From: Paenibacillus mesophilus
GTDB lineage: Bacteria; Bacillota; Bacilli; Paenibacillales; NBRC-103111
Length of the DNA: 64,000 nt
Assembly: GCF_005938385.1 (NCBI RefSeq)
Contig: NZ_VCRA01000036.1
Location: forward strand, 1 to 64,000
Reading direction: 5' to 3'
Shown in pieces: positions 33,550-42,633 of this stretch (its first letter is position 1; every line of letters starts with the position of its first letter). The position numbers and the translations under genes are program-made. Below the pieces are notes generated by a model. That model did not search any database. It had not been told where the DNA came from and saw nothing but the letters and a program-made list of their open reading frames with translations.

Positions 33550-34578
33550 TCACCTCCCCAACAAATGATCGAGCACGAATTCGTCCAAGCCTTCGTAATC
33601 GCGTGCGGCGATGAACCGCCGTTCCTTCTCTTTGTCGTATGTATGGACTTTATCTACGAGACGCAAGAACATAGCGCGGCTGTTCGCCAAATGCTTGAAC
33701 GAAAGCGCTCTCGGTTGAGTCCGCATCGCCTTGACGTCGAGTCCGATAAATTCCCCGTTGCTCCCGTAACCGTTCTCCACGAGCACGCGCACCTGGTTGA
33801 ACGCCCTGCGCAAATTGTCCGAGCCGAACGCTTTGTCCTGATCGTACTTAAGCCCGTTCTGGTCGTTCAGATGGACGCTCCACAGCTTGCCGAGCGCCAG
33901 CGCATAGCCCATTTCGTCGGACGGATCGAGCCCGGCGAGAATGCAATGCGCCGATTCGATCAAGCCGCCGACCCGATCCGGATCGGTCGTCCGGTAAGCG
34001 AGCGACAGCGCATGTCCGATCGTCGGGACATAGGCATGATCCATCGGTTCGTTCGGCTTCGGCTCGATCAAGAGGCGAATGGACGCGTCGTATTCCAGCA
34101 GAAGGTTGATCGCTTCGATCAAATAATGAATCGCATCGACCGGATTTTTCGCCTCGCGGATATAGGTACCTTCCCTGGCAAGCCAGAGCACGACATTGTT
34201 CGTACCCATCTCCCTGGCGATGTCGATCGTTCGTTTCGACCGCTCGATCGCTTGCAGCCGCTCGCCCGGGTCGTTCGAAGTGAATGCCCCGTCGATCGTA
34301 TCCGGACTTTCCCACAAGCGGGGAGCCACGATTTCCGTCACAAGCCCGTGCCCCTCCAGCATGCGGCGCACTTCCCCCGCCCGTTTCATTACCTGCGCAT
34401 GCGACTTGCCCGCGATATCCGGCACGATATCGTCATCGTGAAACTGTACGCCCTCGAAGCCGAGCTCGCGGTACGCCGCCAGCTTCTCCCCGAACTCGTA
34501 CGATTGCCTGACCGGCGGTCCGAACGGATCGGCTCCTTCATGAATGTTCCACGGTCCGAATGAAAATCGATAAGTCAT
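33550..34578 (-). CDS. Xylose isomerase family enzyme
   Basis: The 342-residue protein is homologous to the short (class I) xylose isomerases. Visible signatures are GVQFHDDD at residues 43-50 with His47, LWLAREG in place of the classic WGGREG, and IEPKPNEP with Glu172 and Lys174. The remaining metal ligands are Glu208 and His211 (ESAH) and Asp239, Asp246 and Asp248 (LNDQ...YDQDKAFG). The whole two-metal site is thus intact, though the substrate-side WGG is changed to WLA. ATG 34578 has AGGAG 8 nt upstream. The operon context (aminotransferase, oxidoreductase) suggests a substrate other than xylose. Confidence 0.87.
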   Translation of the reverse strand: MTYRFSFGPWNIHEGADPFGPPVRQSYEFGEKLAAYRELGFEGVQFHDDDIVPDIAGKSHAQVMKRAGEVRRMLEGHGLVTEIVAPRLWESPDTIDGAFTSNDPGERLQAIERSKRTIDIAREMGTNNVVLWLAREGTYIREAKNPVDAIHYLIEAINLLLEYDASIRLLIEPKPNEPMDHAYVPTIGHALSLAYRTTDPDRVGGLIESAHCILAGLDPSDEMGYALALGKLWSVHLNDQNGLKYDQDKAFGSDNLRRAFNQVRVLVENGYGSNGEFIGLDVKAMRTQPRALSFKHLANSRAMFLRLVDKVHTYDKEKERRFIAARDYEGLDEFVLDHLLGR

Positions 34579-34589
34579 GTCACCGCTCC

Positions 34590-35745
34590 TTATGATGGAA
34601 TCGTCACCCATTGCTTGGTCTGCGCGGACTGCGCCACGGCATCCAGCACGAGCTGGTTGCGGTAGCCGTCCGCAAAATTCGGCTCGGGGCTGAAGTTCCC
34701 CGCGATCCCGCGCATCAATTCGTGCATGATGTTGATAAATGTGTGCTCATAGCCGATAATGTGGCCGGCCGGCCAGTAAGCCCCCGCGTACGGATGAACC
34801 TCCTCCGTGCAGTTGATCGTGCGGAAGCCCTGCATCCCTTTCTCGTCGTCCTCCAAATACAGCTGCAGATTGTTCATGTTCTCCATATCCCAGCGGACCG
34901 AGCCTCTGGAGCCGTTGATTTCGAACCGGTTGCCGTTGCGGTTCCCTCGTCCGAACCGGGAAGCCTCGAATACGCCTAGCGCGCCGTTCGCGAACCGGCC
35001 CAGGAAGGCGACCGCATCGTCCACATCAACCTCTCCGGACCGGCCGTCCGCCGCTTGCGCGGTCAATCCTCCGCTCATCTCTCCGAGCGGACGGCGTTTG
35101 ACGAACGTTTCCATCATGCCGGTCGCTTCCGTCAGCTCGCCGACGAGATAGCGGGCCAGATCGATCGAATGCGCCATCAAATCGCCATGCGTGCCCGAGC
35201 CGCATGCTTCTTTGCGAAGCCGCCATACGAGAGGATACTGCGGGTCCATGATCCAATCCTGCAAGTAGGTCGCGCGCAAATGGTAGATCGTACCGAGGCG
35301 GCCGGAATCGATCAGCTGCTTGGCATAGCGGATGGCCGGCACGAAGCGGTAATTGTGGCATATGGACGACGCCCGCCCGGCTCGCCGCCTCCAGCATGCG
35401 CCTGGCCTGCTCGGCGTTCATCGCGAGCGGCTTCTCGCATAGGACATGCTTGCCCGCCTCGGCGGCGGCTATCGCCATCTCGGCATGCGTGTCGTTGGGC
35501 GTGCCAATGTCGATCAGGTCAATGTCGTCGCGCTCGATCAGACGCCGCCAATCCGTCTCATACGAATTCCAGCCCATTGTCGCCGCGGCCCGGCGGACGC
35601 CTTCCGGATCGCGGCCGGCTATCGCCTGCATGACGGGCTCCGCGTCAAGGTCGAAATAAAACGGAAGATCGCGGTATGCATGACTGTGCGCCTTGCCCAT
35701 AAACCGGTAGCCGATCATGCCGATGCGAACTTGCCGTTTGGCCAT
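34590..35745 (-). pseudogene. Gfo/Idh/MocA oxidoreductase interrupted by a frameshift
   Basis: The N-terminal part (ATG 35745: RIGMIGYRFMGKAHSHAY, VLCEKPLA) and C-terminal part (RYAKQLIDSGRLG, HGDLMAHSIDLARYL, ending at 34590) are halves of one 385-residue sugar dehydrogenase in different frames. The break is at about 35358-35362: the first frame reads VVHM then diverges, while the other frame continues CHNYRFVPAIRYAK, the expected family sequence. A 1-nt insertion or a 2-nt loss (ATG for ATGTG) explains it. No other lesion is seen, so it is either recent or a sequence error. It lies in the DegT-to-lipoprotein operon. Confidence 0.85.
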
Positions 35746-35785
35746 CTGTTTCTCTCCCTCCTCTGCCGCTAGGCGGCACTTCGGA

Positions 35786-37039
35786 TTAAGCGCCGGCCGT
35801 TTTGCGGATCGCCTTGATGACATCGTCGCAATCTTCCTCCGTCATCCGCTGATGCAAGCCGATCGTGACGGCGCGGCCGAGCCAGTCGAGCGTTTGCGGG
35901 CACATGTCCGGCGAATATTGCACGTTTCCTTTATAGCTCCGGCAATTCCAAGGCGTATCCTGCTCGGACGCTCCCCGCTTCTCCAGCACGTAGGTCCAGT
36001 TTTTGTAGATGTGCCGGTCCGCAAAGCCTTTGTTGTCGATCGTGCCGTTCGGAATGCCCTCCCGGGCCAACAGCCCCGAAAACTGGCGTGCCCGCTCATA
36101 GGTCGGCAAATAAAAGACGAGACTGTAGGAAACGTCGCCTTGCGGGTCCGGTATGGACTGCAGCCGGATTTGTGGCAAATCGCCGATCCCCGCGGTAATG
36201 GCCGTCTTGATCCGGCGCAGCTTGGATACGATCGCGTCGATCCGCTGCGACTGGGCAAGGGCAAGAGCCGCATTAAGCTCGCTCATCCGGTAATTTTCCC
36301 CGGGAAAAGGCGGCTCGAGATGCTCGGCGTTCATGTCCCAATAGACGAACGCCGAATCGTGATAAATGTTCGATCGCCCGTACAGCTTATCGTCGTTCGT
36401 GACGACCATGCCGCCTTCGCCGGCGGTTATCAGCTTAAACTGCTGGAAGCTGAAACATCCCGCCCGCCCGATCGAGCCCAGAGGCTTGCCCTTGTATGAG
36501 CCTCCGTTCGCCTGAGCCACATCCTCGATGACGATGATGCCGTGCCGCTCGGCCGTCTCCATAATTTCGTCCATGCGGCAAGGCACTCCGCGCATATGGA
36601 CGGGGATGACCGCCTTCGTATACGGAGTAATCGCCGCTTCGAACGATTGCGGGTTCATCGTCAGCGAATCATCCACTTCCACGATGACCGGCACCGCCCT
36701 CGCGATCAGTACGGCTGCGGCCGTGGCAATGTACGTGTAAGCCGGAACGATGACCTCGTCCCCCGGGCCGATGCCCGCCCCGATCAGAGCGGCCACCAGC
36801 GCCGAAGTGCCGGCGTTGACCGCAAGCGCATGCTTCGCGCCGGTTCGTTCCCGGTAAAGCTTCTCGAGCTTATAGGCTTCGGATTGCTCCTTGTCGCTGC
36901 CGTAGAAACGGAATACCCTTTTTTTGTCCAGCACGCCGAGCACGAGCTCTTTCTCTTCCTCTCCGAACTCCTCCGTGCTGAGCAGGCCGAAGCTCCATCC
37001 TTTCGAACGCACAGGCTTGAAATCGTCTTCCGTGGACAT
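35786..37039 (-). CDS. DegT/DnrJ/EryC1/StrS family PLP aminotransferase
   Basis: The 417-residue enzyme has the family Lys202 in SFQQFKLITAGEGG (Schiff base), Asp173 in IEDVAQANGG (pyridine N), and NAGTSAL phosphate-binding at about residues 75-81. Such enzymes transaminate keto-sugars or keto-cyclitols to amino sugars. They also occur in AHBA and 2-deoxy-scyllo-inosamine pathways. It is the first gene of the long minus-strand operon downstream of the ROK repressor and is followed by a sugar dehydrogenase and isomerases. Start ATG with AAAGGGG 10 nt upstream. Confidence 0.9.
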   Translation of the reverse strand: MSTEDDFKPVRSKGWSFGLLSTEEFGEEEKELVLGVLDKKRVFRFYGSDKEQSEAYKLEKLYRERTGAKHALAVNAGTSALVAALIGAGIGPGDEVIVPAYTYIATAAAVLIARAVPVIVEVDDSLTMNPQSFEAAITPYTKAVIPVHMRGVPCRMDEIMETAERHGIIVIEDVAQANGGSYKGKPLGSIGRAGCFSFQQFKLITAGEGGMVVTNDDKLYGRSNIYHDSAFVYWDMNAEHLEPPFPGENYRMSELNAALALAQSQRIDAIVSKLRRIKTAITAGIGDLPQIRLQSIPDPQGDVSYSLVFYLPTYERARQFSGLLAREGIPNGTIDNKGFADRHIYKNWTYVLEKRGASEQDTPWNCRSYKGNVQYSPDMCPQTLDWLGRAVTIGLHQRMTEEDCDDVIKAIRKTAGA

Positions 37040-37379
37040 TGATGGTAAGCCCCTTTCTCTTTCGCTCCAATATCGGTGTGTGTTGCCGGATACCGGGTGC
37101 CGCTGATGTTACGAATATTCATTATCAAGGAAATTATATAAGCGTTATTTCACTTATATAATTAACTAAGTAAAATATATATCAACATTTAACCTTTGTA
37201 AACCCGTTCGCCAAACTTTTTTTGCCACAAATACAGAAACGTTGTCACATGCGACTCTCCTGCGGTGCGGCGGAAAATACAACGAAATAAGGGGACCTTT
37301 GGCGGCCCCCTTCGGTAATTACGATCGTGTTCATTTGAAATGCGCCCGAATGCGGAACGATGCGGTGCGGCGAGCCGCT
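37040..37379 (-). promoter_or_regulatory. AT-rich promoter region of the aminotransferase operon with 11-bp inverted repeat
   Basis: There is no gene in this 340-bp gap. At 37132-37163 an inverted repeat AATTATATAAG-N10-CTTATATAATT has perfect 11-bp arms. A TATAAT on the minus strand (37133-37138) lies in the left arm. The neighbouring ACTTATATAATTAACTAAGT (37152-37171) resembles the ACTTA...TAAGT ends of the ROK palindrome at 38561. A ROK operator is the likely meaning. Confidence 0.55.
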
Positions 37380-38519
37380 TTACGGCTCCATCCGCGATTC
37401 CAGATAAGAAGCTCCCGCAAGCGTCAATGCGCCCAAAATCCCTTGCCGGTCTCCGAACGAGCTTGCTTCCAGCTTCAAGCCAACCGTCGCGAACCGGTTC
37501 GCCCGCAGCAGAACGGTCCTCCGCACTTCCTCGAAAATAATCGGGAACTGTTCCATGACAGGCCCTCCCAAATATATAATTTCCGGATTGAATAAATTGA
37601 TGACGTTACTCAGCGCGATGCCGATCGATTTCCCGGCCTCGAGGCAGACGTCGAGCGCCGTTTTGTCGTTGATCCGGTATGCTTCCGGCAAAGGGCCCGG
37701 GTTCGCTGTTCCGGACATGTTCCGGTAGCGTCCTTCCAGCATCGGAAACGTGACGATGTTCTCCAGGCAGCCGTAATTTCCGCAGCGGCACCGGATCCCT
37801 TTCTCGTCCACCGTAATATGGCCGAGCAGTCCTCCGACATTGTTGACCCCTCTCAACGGTTGTCCGTTTATAAATATTCCGGCGACGACGCCGTAAGCGA
37901 TATGGACGACGATAAAGTCCGCGGCCTCCTTCGCCTTGCCGAGCAGCTTCTCGGCGAACGCCATCGTCCTCCCGCTTTCCTCCAAATAAACCGGCGCCTC
38001 GAACCGCTTCGATAGTCCCTCGACGATATTCACGTCGTTCCAGCGGTTCAAGTTCGGGATATTCAATATGCGCCGCTTCTCCATGTCGATAATCCCGGTT
38101 ACGCTTACGCCGATCGCGTCCACGGCCGGCGCCCCGGCTGCCTCAAGGAACGCGGCGATTCTCGCCATGAGCTCCTGCAGCACGTCCTCCTGCTGCTCCA
38201 GTTCGTCGACCGGAAATTGTTCGTAATGGGTTAGCTCATACCGGTAGTCGGCAAGCGCCATACGAACCCGGTATCCGCCTATATCGATGCCGAGAAACTT
38301 GAATTTGTGCGGGTTCGGGTAGAGCAGCACTTCCTTGCGGCCAAGTCCGTTTCCGATCCGTTCGCCTTCCCGAATATAGGCTTCGCTGACGAGCTTGTGC
38401 GTAATTTTCGTTATGGATGCTTGCGACAGGCCGGTTTTCTCGGCAAGCGCCTTTCTCGATATACCGTCGTTTTGCTGGATGGAGGTCAATACGGAAATGT
38501 CTGTGGAGCTCAATGTCAC
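37380..38519 (-). CDS. ROK family transcriptional repressor (XylR/NagC-like)
   Basis: The 379-residue protein has an N-terminal winged helix (ISRKALAEKTGLSQASITKITHKL) and a ROK ATPase-like sugar domain. The domain shows GIDIGGYRVRMALAD, zinc-type CRCGNYGCLENIVTF with the Cys cluster, and GLLGHITVDEKG with the His. GTG 38519 is chosen (AAGGA 9 nt upstream), because the GTG at 38564 falls inside the operator. It probably senses a sugar and represses itself (palindrome at 38561-38589) and the downstream aminotransferase operon 340 bp away. Confidence 0.9.
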   Translation of the reverse strand: MTLSSTDISVLTSIQQNDGISRKALAEKTGLSQASITKITHKLVSEAYIREGERIGNGLGRKEVLLYPNPHKFKFLGIDIGGYRVRMALADYRYELTHYEQFPVDELEQQEDVLQELMARIAAFLEAAGAPAVDAIGVSVTGIIDMEKRRILNIPNLNRWNDVNIVEGLSKRFEAPVYLEESGRTMAFAEKLLGKAKEAADFIVVHIAYGVVAGIFINGQPLRGVNNVGGLLGHITVDEKGIRCRCGNYGCLENIVTFPMLEGRYRNMSGTANPGPLPEAYRINDKTALDVCLEAGKSIGIALSNVINLFNPEIIYLGGPVMEQFPIIFEEVRRTVLLRANRFATVGLKLEASSFGDRQGILGALTLAGASYLESRMEP

Positions 38520-38552
38520 GATTTCAAATCCTTCCTCGGGCTCATTTGCTGT

Positions 38553-38589
38553 ATTGTAGCACACTTAATTCACTTTGTGAATTAAGTGT
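38553..38589 (-). promoter_or_regulatory. ROK promoter with 29-bp palindromic operator
   Basis: On the minus strand TTCACA (38576-38581), a 17-bp spacer and TACAAT (38553-38558) form a sigma-A promoter. A perfect 13-bp inverted repeat ACACTTAATTCAC-TTT-GTGAATTAAGTGT (38561-38589) covers the -35 and the spacer. Autorepression by the ROK protein is inferred. Confidence 0.75.
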
Positions 38590-38831
38590 TGGGCAGGCTT
38601 ACCGCCCGCAACGCCCGCAGATGGAAAAGATGCGGTTATTTTCGCGAAAACGACGCATAGGTCGTGCATGAACTGGAAAAAGTCCAGCTATTTCTCGCGG
38701 ATCGGCGCCGATCGCCCCTTTGGCGAGAAATCAGCTGCATCTTTTCCAGTAAAAATTGCGTAGCTACCCGTTTGCGCCATTTTACCTGTATGATTTCCAT
38801 CTAGCTCTCAAAAGGGAGTCACTTCTGAGGC

Positions 38832-39350
38832 GGAATAGTGTTCAAATGTACCTTATCTACTGGCAAGCGCACCATTTTGCTCACCAAAGGGGGCTTCGAA
38901 GACGGGATAAGGTACAAATGAGCGCTATATTGGCGGGAATGCCTGTTCAGCGGTGGAATAGTGTTCAAATGTACCTAATCGGCTGGCAGCCGCACCATTC
39001 TGACCGGCAAAGGGGCTTCGAAGACGGGATAAGGTACAAATGAGCACTATATTGGCGGGAATGCGCGTTCCGCGGCGAAATAATGTTCAAATGTACCTTA
39101 TCTACTGGCAAGCGCACCATTTTGCTCACCAAAGGGGCTTCGGAGACGGGAATAAGGTACAAATGAGCGCTATATTGGCGGAATGTCCGTTCTACGACAA
39201 AATAGTGTTCAAATGTACCTTATCGGCTGGCAGTCGCACCAATTTTGCCCGGCAAAGGGGCTTCGAAGACGGGATAAGGTACAAATGAGCACTATATTGG
39301 CGGGAATGCCTGTTCAGCGGTGGAATAGTGTTCAAATGTACCTTATCTGC
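38832..39350. repeat. 122-123-bp tandem repeat array, 4 full units plus a partial
   Basis: Units start at 38832, 38954, 39077, 39199 and 39322 (partial). Each carries ATAGTGTTCAAATGTACCTTATC and, about 75 bp on, GATAAGGTACAAATGAGCRCTAT, which are near inverse repeats of each other. The linker holds a GGCTGGCAGCCGCACC-type segment. The same 24-bp motif forms the repeats at 6580-6769. No ORF is credible. It fills most of the 38590-39445 gap between the ROK gene and the glycoside hydrolase. Confidence 0.9.
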
Positions 39351-39395
39351 TGAGCACCGTACTTCCATATATGACGGTTCTCTATTAAACGCGAC

Positions 39396-39426
39396 AAAGC
39401 CCCCCGTCCCGTTGACGAAGGGCTTT
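39396..39426. terminator. Terminator hairpin of the glycoside-hydrolase operon
   Basis: AAAGCCCCCC/GGGCTTT stem around GTCCCGTTGACGAA. It is nearly the same sequence as the hisJ terminator at 26212-26247. The T-tract is short on both strands. Confidence 0.6.
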
Positions 39427-39445
39427 CTAATGGAGCCGTGCCGGA

Positions 39446-42400
39446 TTACAGCACCTCGACCTTTACTTCATCGGGCCGATAGACGGCGATCATGCCACCC
39501 TGGCGGTCCGTCGCGAACAATACCGACCGTTCGCTTGCAAGCGCGAACTCGTATGCGCGTCCGGTAGCCGGGTCCTTGATGCGAATGGCGGCATCGCGCG
39601 CATACTCCGATACGAAGACGAACAAAGCGCCTTCGCGGAACGTCAGCTTGCGTCCGTACACGCCGGGCAGCTCGCCGCCCCGCTCCCATGCGAGCTCTGC
39701 GGCAATGCCGCGCTCCGCCAGCACGAAGCGGTACAATTCCCGCAGCGACTCGGTTCTGTCGTTCAGTTCTACGGGCAGTCCGGTCCAGAGCAGCGTTCCT
39801 TTCCCGAGTGCGATTTCCGTCAGTCCGGCCGGCCCATCGAATTCAGCCGAACCGTCTCGTGCGGGCAGCCTCGCTTCCTTGCACAGCTTGGCGATTTTGC
39901 GCCCGCCGAACGACAACGGCAACATTTTGCCGCCGACCGCGATTTCCTCTTCGCGCAGCACGTTCGCCAGCCGTCGCGGACCGAGCTGTTCCGTCAACCG
40001 CGACGTTGGCCGCCAATGCTCATCGAGACCGGCCGGTCCGGTAAGCAGCAGCGATCCGCCGTGTTCCCGCACATGGTCCATAAGCTGAGCAAGCGCCCGA
40101 TCGCTGAAATTATGCGCGCTCGGTACGACGATCAGCTTGGGAGGGTGATCGGCAAGCGGGCCTAGATCATATTCGCTCATTGCTCGGAAGTGCACATTCA
40201 GCTCGTAGCAAAGCACCCGGGTAAGGCGGCTTGTCGCTTCAACCGCCAGCCTGCGGTTCGACAAGTCGTTCGAGTACGGGAAAACGACTACGATGTCTTC
40301 CAGCGCGCGGCCTTCGAACAAATGGCCGATGGCGCCCATGAACCGGCCGAAATCATAAGAAACGTCCGCTTCCGGCTTCTGCGTGCCATCCGCGCGCAGC
40401 GCCCCGATATTCGACTCGTTGACGTTGTTCATGTACATGTTCGTATGCCACAGCCATTGCACCGCGCCCGCACCGCCGGTCGAGAACGCGTACGCGTATT
40501 TGCGCTCCAGTATGTTGCGCAGCTCCGTCTCAGTCCGCTTGGCCCGTCCGTCCGGCGTCTCCACGTACATGATGCCGGTTTCCTGGATCAGGTTCGGCTT
40601 GCGGGGCGTTTTCGCAAATATGCCGTCCCATACGAGCTGATCCATCAGCCACCACGAATGGTTCGTCGTATAATCGACCGCACTTTCGTACAGGAACGGA
40701 GACGGCCGCTGCGCCCCGAGCGCTTCGTCTTGACCGATCGTCATAAGACGCCCGGGAGCAAGCGAACGGATCGTCTCGCCGAGCTCGGCCGCCCACCGGT
40801 TCATCATGTCCATGCCGAACCGTGAATAGTCCAGCCAGCGCGTCCCTTTCTTGCCGGAATGCATATCCTGAATGTCGAAGTTGATATCGGACGGCTCCGG
40901 CAGCTCGACCGCATAGAAGCCGGGCAGCTCGGACGGGGTATATCCCCATCGCTCCTGCAGCTCGCGGATCGAGCCGTAGCGCGCTTGCAGCCACTCGATG
41001 TAAGCTTGCTTCTCGTAAACGTCCCGGTTGCTGCGCGGCCCTTCGAAAATGCGCTTCGGATCGAACATCGACGGCTCGTTGATCAAATCCCAGTGCACGT
41101 TCGTCGTCTCGCGGTGCCGCGATACGATCGCCGCGATAAACCGCTTCTGCGCCGCAACGCTCCGCGGATCGAGATACGGGTTGACGCCCTCCCACGCTTC
41201 CGGCGTAAACGCGAAAAAGGTAAAAGTCACCTCCAGCTCGTGCCGCTTCGCCGTCAAAATGAAGGCGTCGATCGCCCGCAGCGTTTCCTCCGACGGATGC
41301 CCGTCCTCGAACATGACGTTCCGGTAGCCGGTCCAAATGCCGGTACGGATCAGGTTGATGCCGGACCGCTTCATCTCCGCCATATCCCGGTCCCATACCG
41401 ACACATTCGGCAAAAAAATAAATTTCCGCGCCACGTCGGACGTCATGTAGGTCATGCCGACAATCGGCAGCGGCTTGCCGTTTCTGCGGAAATAGTCGCG
41501 GTCGCACGTCAAAGGCTCGCCCTGGGCGAGCAGCTCGCGATCGAAGCCCCACAGCCCTTGGCGCAGCACGCGTACTTCGCCCTTATCTGAAACGGCGGTC
41601 AGCTGCGCGGCGTATAGTCCTGCTTCCGCCGCAACCGGCACATGAATCGGCGTAACGATCAGTTCGCGTGAAGCGGCCAGGTCGAACGTATGCGACCATA
41701 CTTCCTCGAAATCGTCGCCGATTTGTCGGCAGATCCGGAATGCGCAGCTCCAGCTCGCATTTCGGCCAAAACCGGTCGTCTCCGTCCCGTTCCCGCTGCC
41801 GCTCCGCTTCCGGCTATCGATTTGCTGGAGCTGGAACCTGAACTTCGGCCGGTCTCCCGGATCGCAACAAGCGTGCAGCGGCAGCAGCCATATTTCCGTA
41901 ACGCCGCGAGCGCAAAATTGCGCCCAGTCGACGAGCGCGGCCGCGCCCGCCTTCGCCCAGAAGCCGTCCGTCAGCCGCTGGTTGACGAGCAGCCAGCGTC
42001 CTCCGGCAAATGTCCCTTTCGCATGCTCGATCAGAACGACCGGAGCCGCGATTTCCCTGCCGTCTGCGGACAAGCATTTCACAAGCGGGTACAGGCGGGC
42101 GTCCATCGGTCCGGCAGACCCGCTCTCGTGCGGAATATCGCTGGACCGGGTAACGTGCATAATCAGACTGCACGTCGGCTCTACGGATAGCGCTTCGATA
42201 TATGGCGCGAACAGCGGAATGTCGTTAAAGGAGACAAGCCGTTCCATCGGAGCGGGATTGATCGGCATCGCTTCGTGGATGAGCAGCTGACGATGGTACG
42301 CCGTCTGCTCGGCTTCCGCAGTCCACACGCCGTCCTTGCGGTATACCGGAATCCGAAACGGGGCGCCTCCGACGGATACGAGCCCTCCCCCTCGCTGCAA

Positions 42401-42610
42401 ATAATCGAGGATGGCGGGCCACGCCTCCTTCGGAAAGTACGGCGCATGCAAGTTGACGAAGCAGCCTCCTTCCGCTTCCCGCAGCGTATCGGCCAACCGG
42501 TCGCCGTCCACAACGGCAGCTGCAGCGGCCCATTTCCCGACCAGCGACGCATCCGGCGCGTCCGACGCGATCGGAAACTGCGGGTCGTAAAATATGATCG
42601 TACGGTTCAT
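39446..42610 (-). CDS. GH42-like (clan GH-A) glycoside hydrolase
   Basis: The 1054-residue cytoplasmic protein has an N-terminal alpha/beta region (about 1-240) resembling a glutamine-amidotransferase-like fold. A beta-sandwich linker follows (about 285-360). A TIM barrel (about 375-790) carries the acid/base Glu512 in HWDLINEPSMF and the nucleophile Glu677 in NLIQETGIM. A beta-galactosidase-trimerisation-like domain (about 790-950) and a short beta domain end the protein. Retaining beta-glycosidase chemistry is expected; the sugar is unknown. ATG has AAAGGAG upstream. It is the last gene of the mannoside/sulfatase operon. It is longer than ordinary GH42 (about 680) because of the extra N-terminal domains. 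Confidence 0.85.
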   Translation of the reverse strand: MNRTIIFYDPQFPIASDAPDASLVGKWAAAAAVVDGDRLADTLREAEGGCFVNLHAPYFPKEAWPAILDYLQRGGGLVSVGGAPFRIPVYRKDGVWTAEAEQTAYHRQLLIHEAMPINPAPMERLVSFNDIPLFAPYIEALSVEPTCSLIMHVTRSSDIPHESGSAGPMDARLYPLVKCLSADGREIAAPVVLIEHAKGTFAGGRWLLVNQRLTDGFWAKAGAAALVDWAQFCARGVTEIWLLPLHACCDPGDRPKFRFQLQQIDSRKRSGSGNGTETTGFGRNASWSCAFRICRQIGDDFEEVWSHTFDLAASRELIVTPIHVPVAAEAGLYAAQLTAVSDKGEVRVLRQGLWGFDRELLAQGEPLTCDRDYFRRNGKPLPIVGMTYMTSDVARKFIFLPNVSVWDRDMAEMKRSGINLIRTGIWTGYRNVMFEDGHPSEETLRAIDAFILTAKRHELEVTFTFFAFTPEAWEGVNPYLDPRSVAAQKRFIAAIVSRHRETTNVHWDLINEPSMFDPKRIFEGPRSNRDVYEKQAYIEWLQARYGSIRELQERWGYTPSELPGFYAVELPEPSDINFDIQDMHSGKKGTRWLDYSRFGMDMMNRWAAELGETIRSLAPGRLMTIGQDEALGAQRPSPFLYESAVDYTTNHSWWLMDQLVWDGIFAKTPRKPNLIQETGIMYVETPDGRAKRTETELRNILERKYAYAFSTGGAGAVQWLWHTNMYMNNVNESNIGALRADGTQKPEADVSYDFGRFMGAIGHLFEGRALEDIVVVFPYSNDLSNRRLAVEATSRLTRVLCYELNVHFRAMSEYDLGPLADHPPKLIVVPSAHNFSDRALAQLMDHVREHGGSLLLTGPAGLDEHWRPTSRLTEQLGPRRLANVLREEEIAVGGKMLPLSFGGRKIAKLCKEARLPARDGSAEFDGPAGLTEIALGKGTLLWTGLPVELNDRTESLRELYRFVLAERGIAAELAWERGGELPGVYGRKLTFREGALFVFVSEYARDAAIRIKDPATGRAYEFALASERSVLFATDRQGGMIAVYRPDEVKVEVL

Positions 42611-42633
42611 CGTCCGTCTCCTTTCAAGGTTTT

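Noticed and set aside
37132..37163. Classic XylR operator
   Set aside because: The locus has a ROK repressor and a xylose-isomerase homologue, but the palindrome is unlike the TTAGTTTGTTT-type xyl operator, and no xylulokinase or xylosidase gene is present.
38961..39288. Short ORFs inside the tandem array
   Set aside because: They repeat with the 122-bp unit, have no ribosome binding sites and no protein-like composition; they are by-products of the repeat.
38832..39350. CRISPR array
   Set aside because: The repeat unit is 122-123 bp and the spaces between conserved motifs are themselves conserved; there are no unique spacers and no cas genes.
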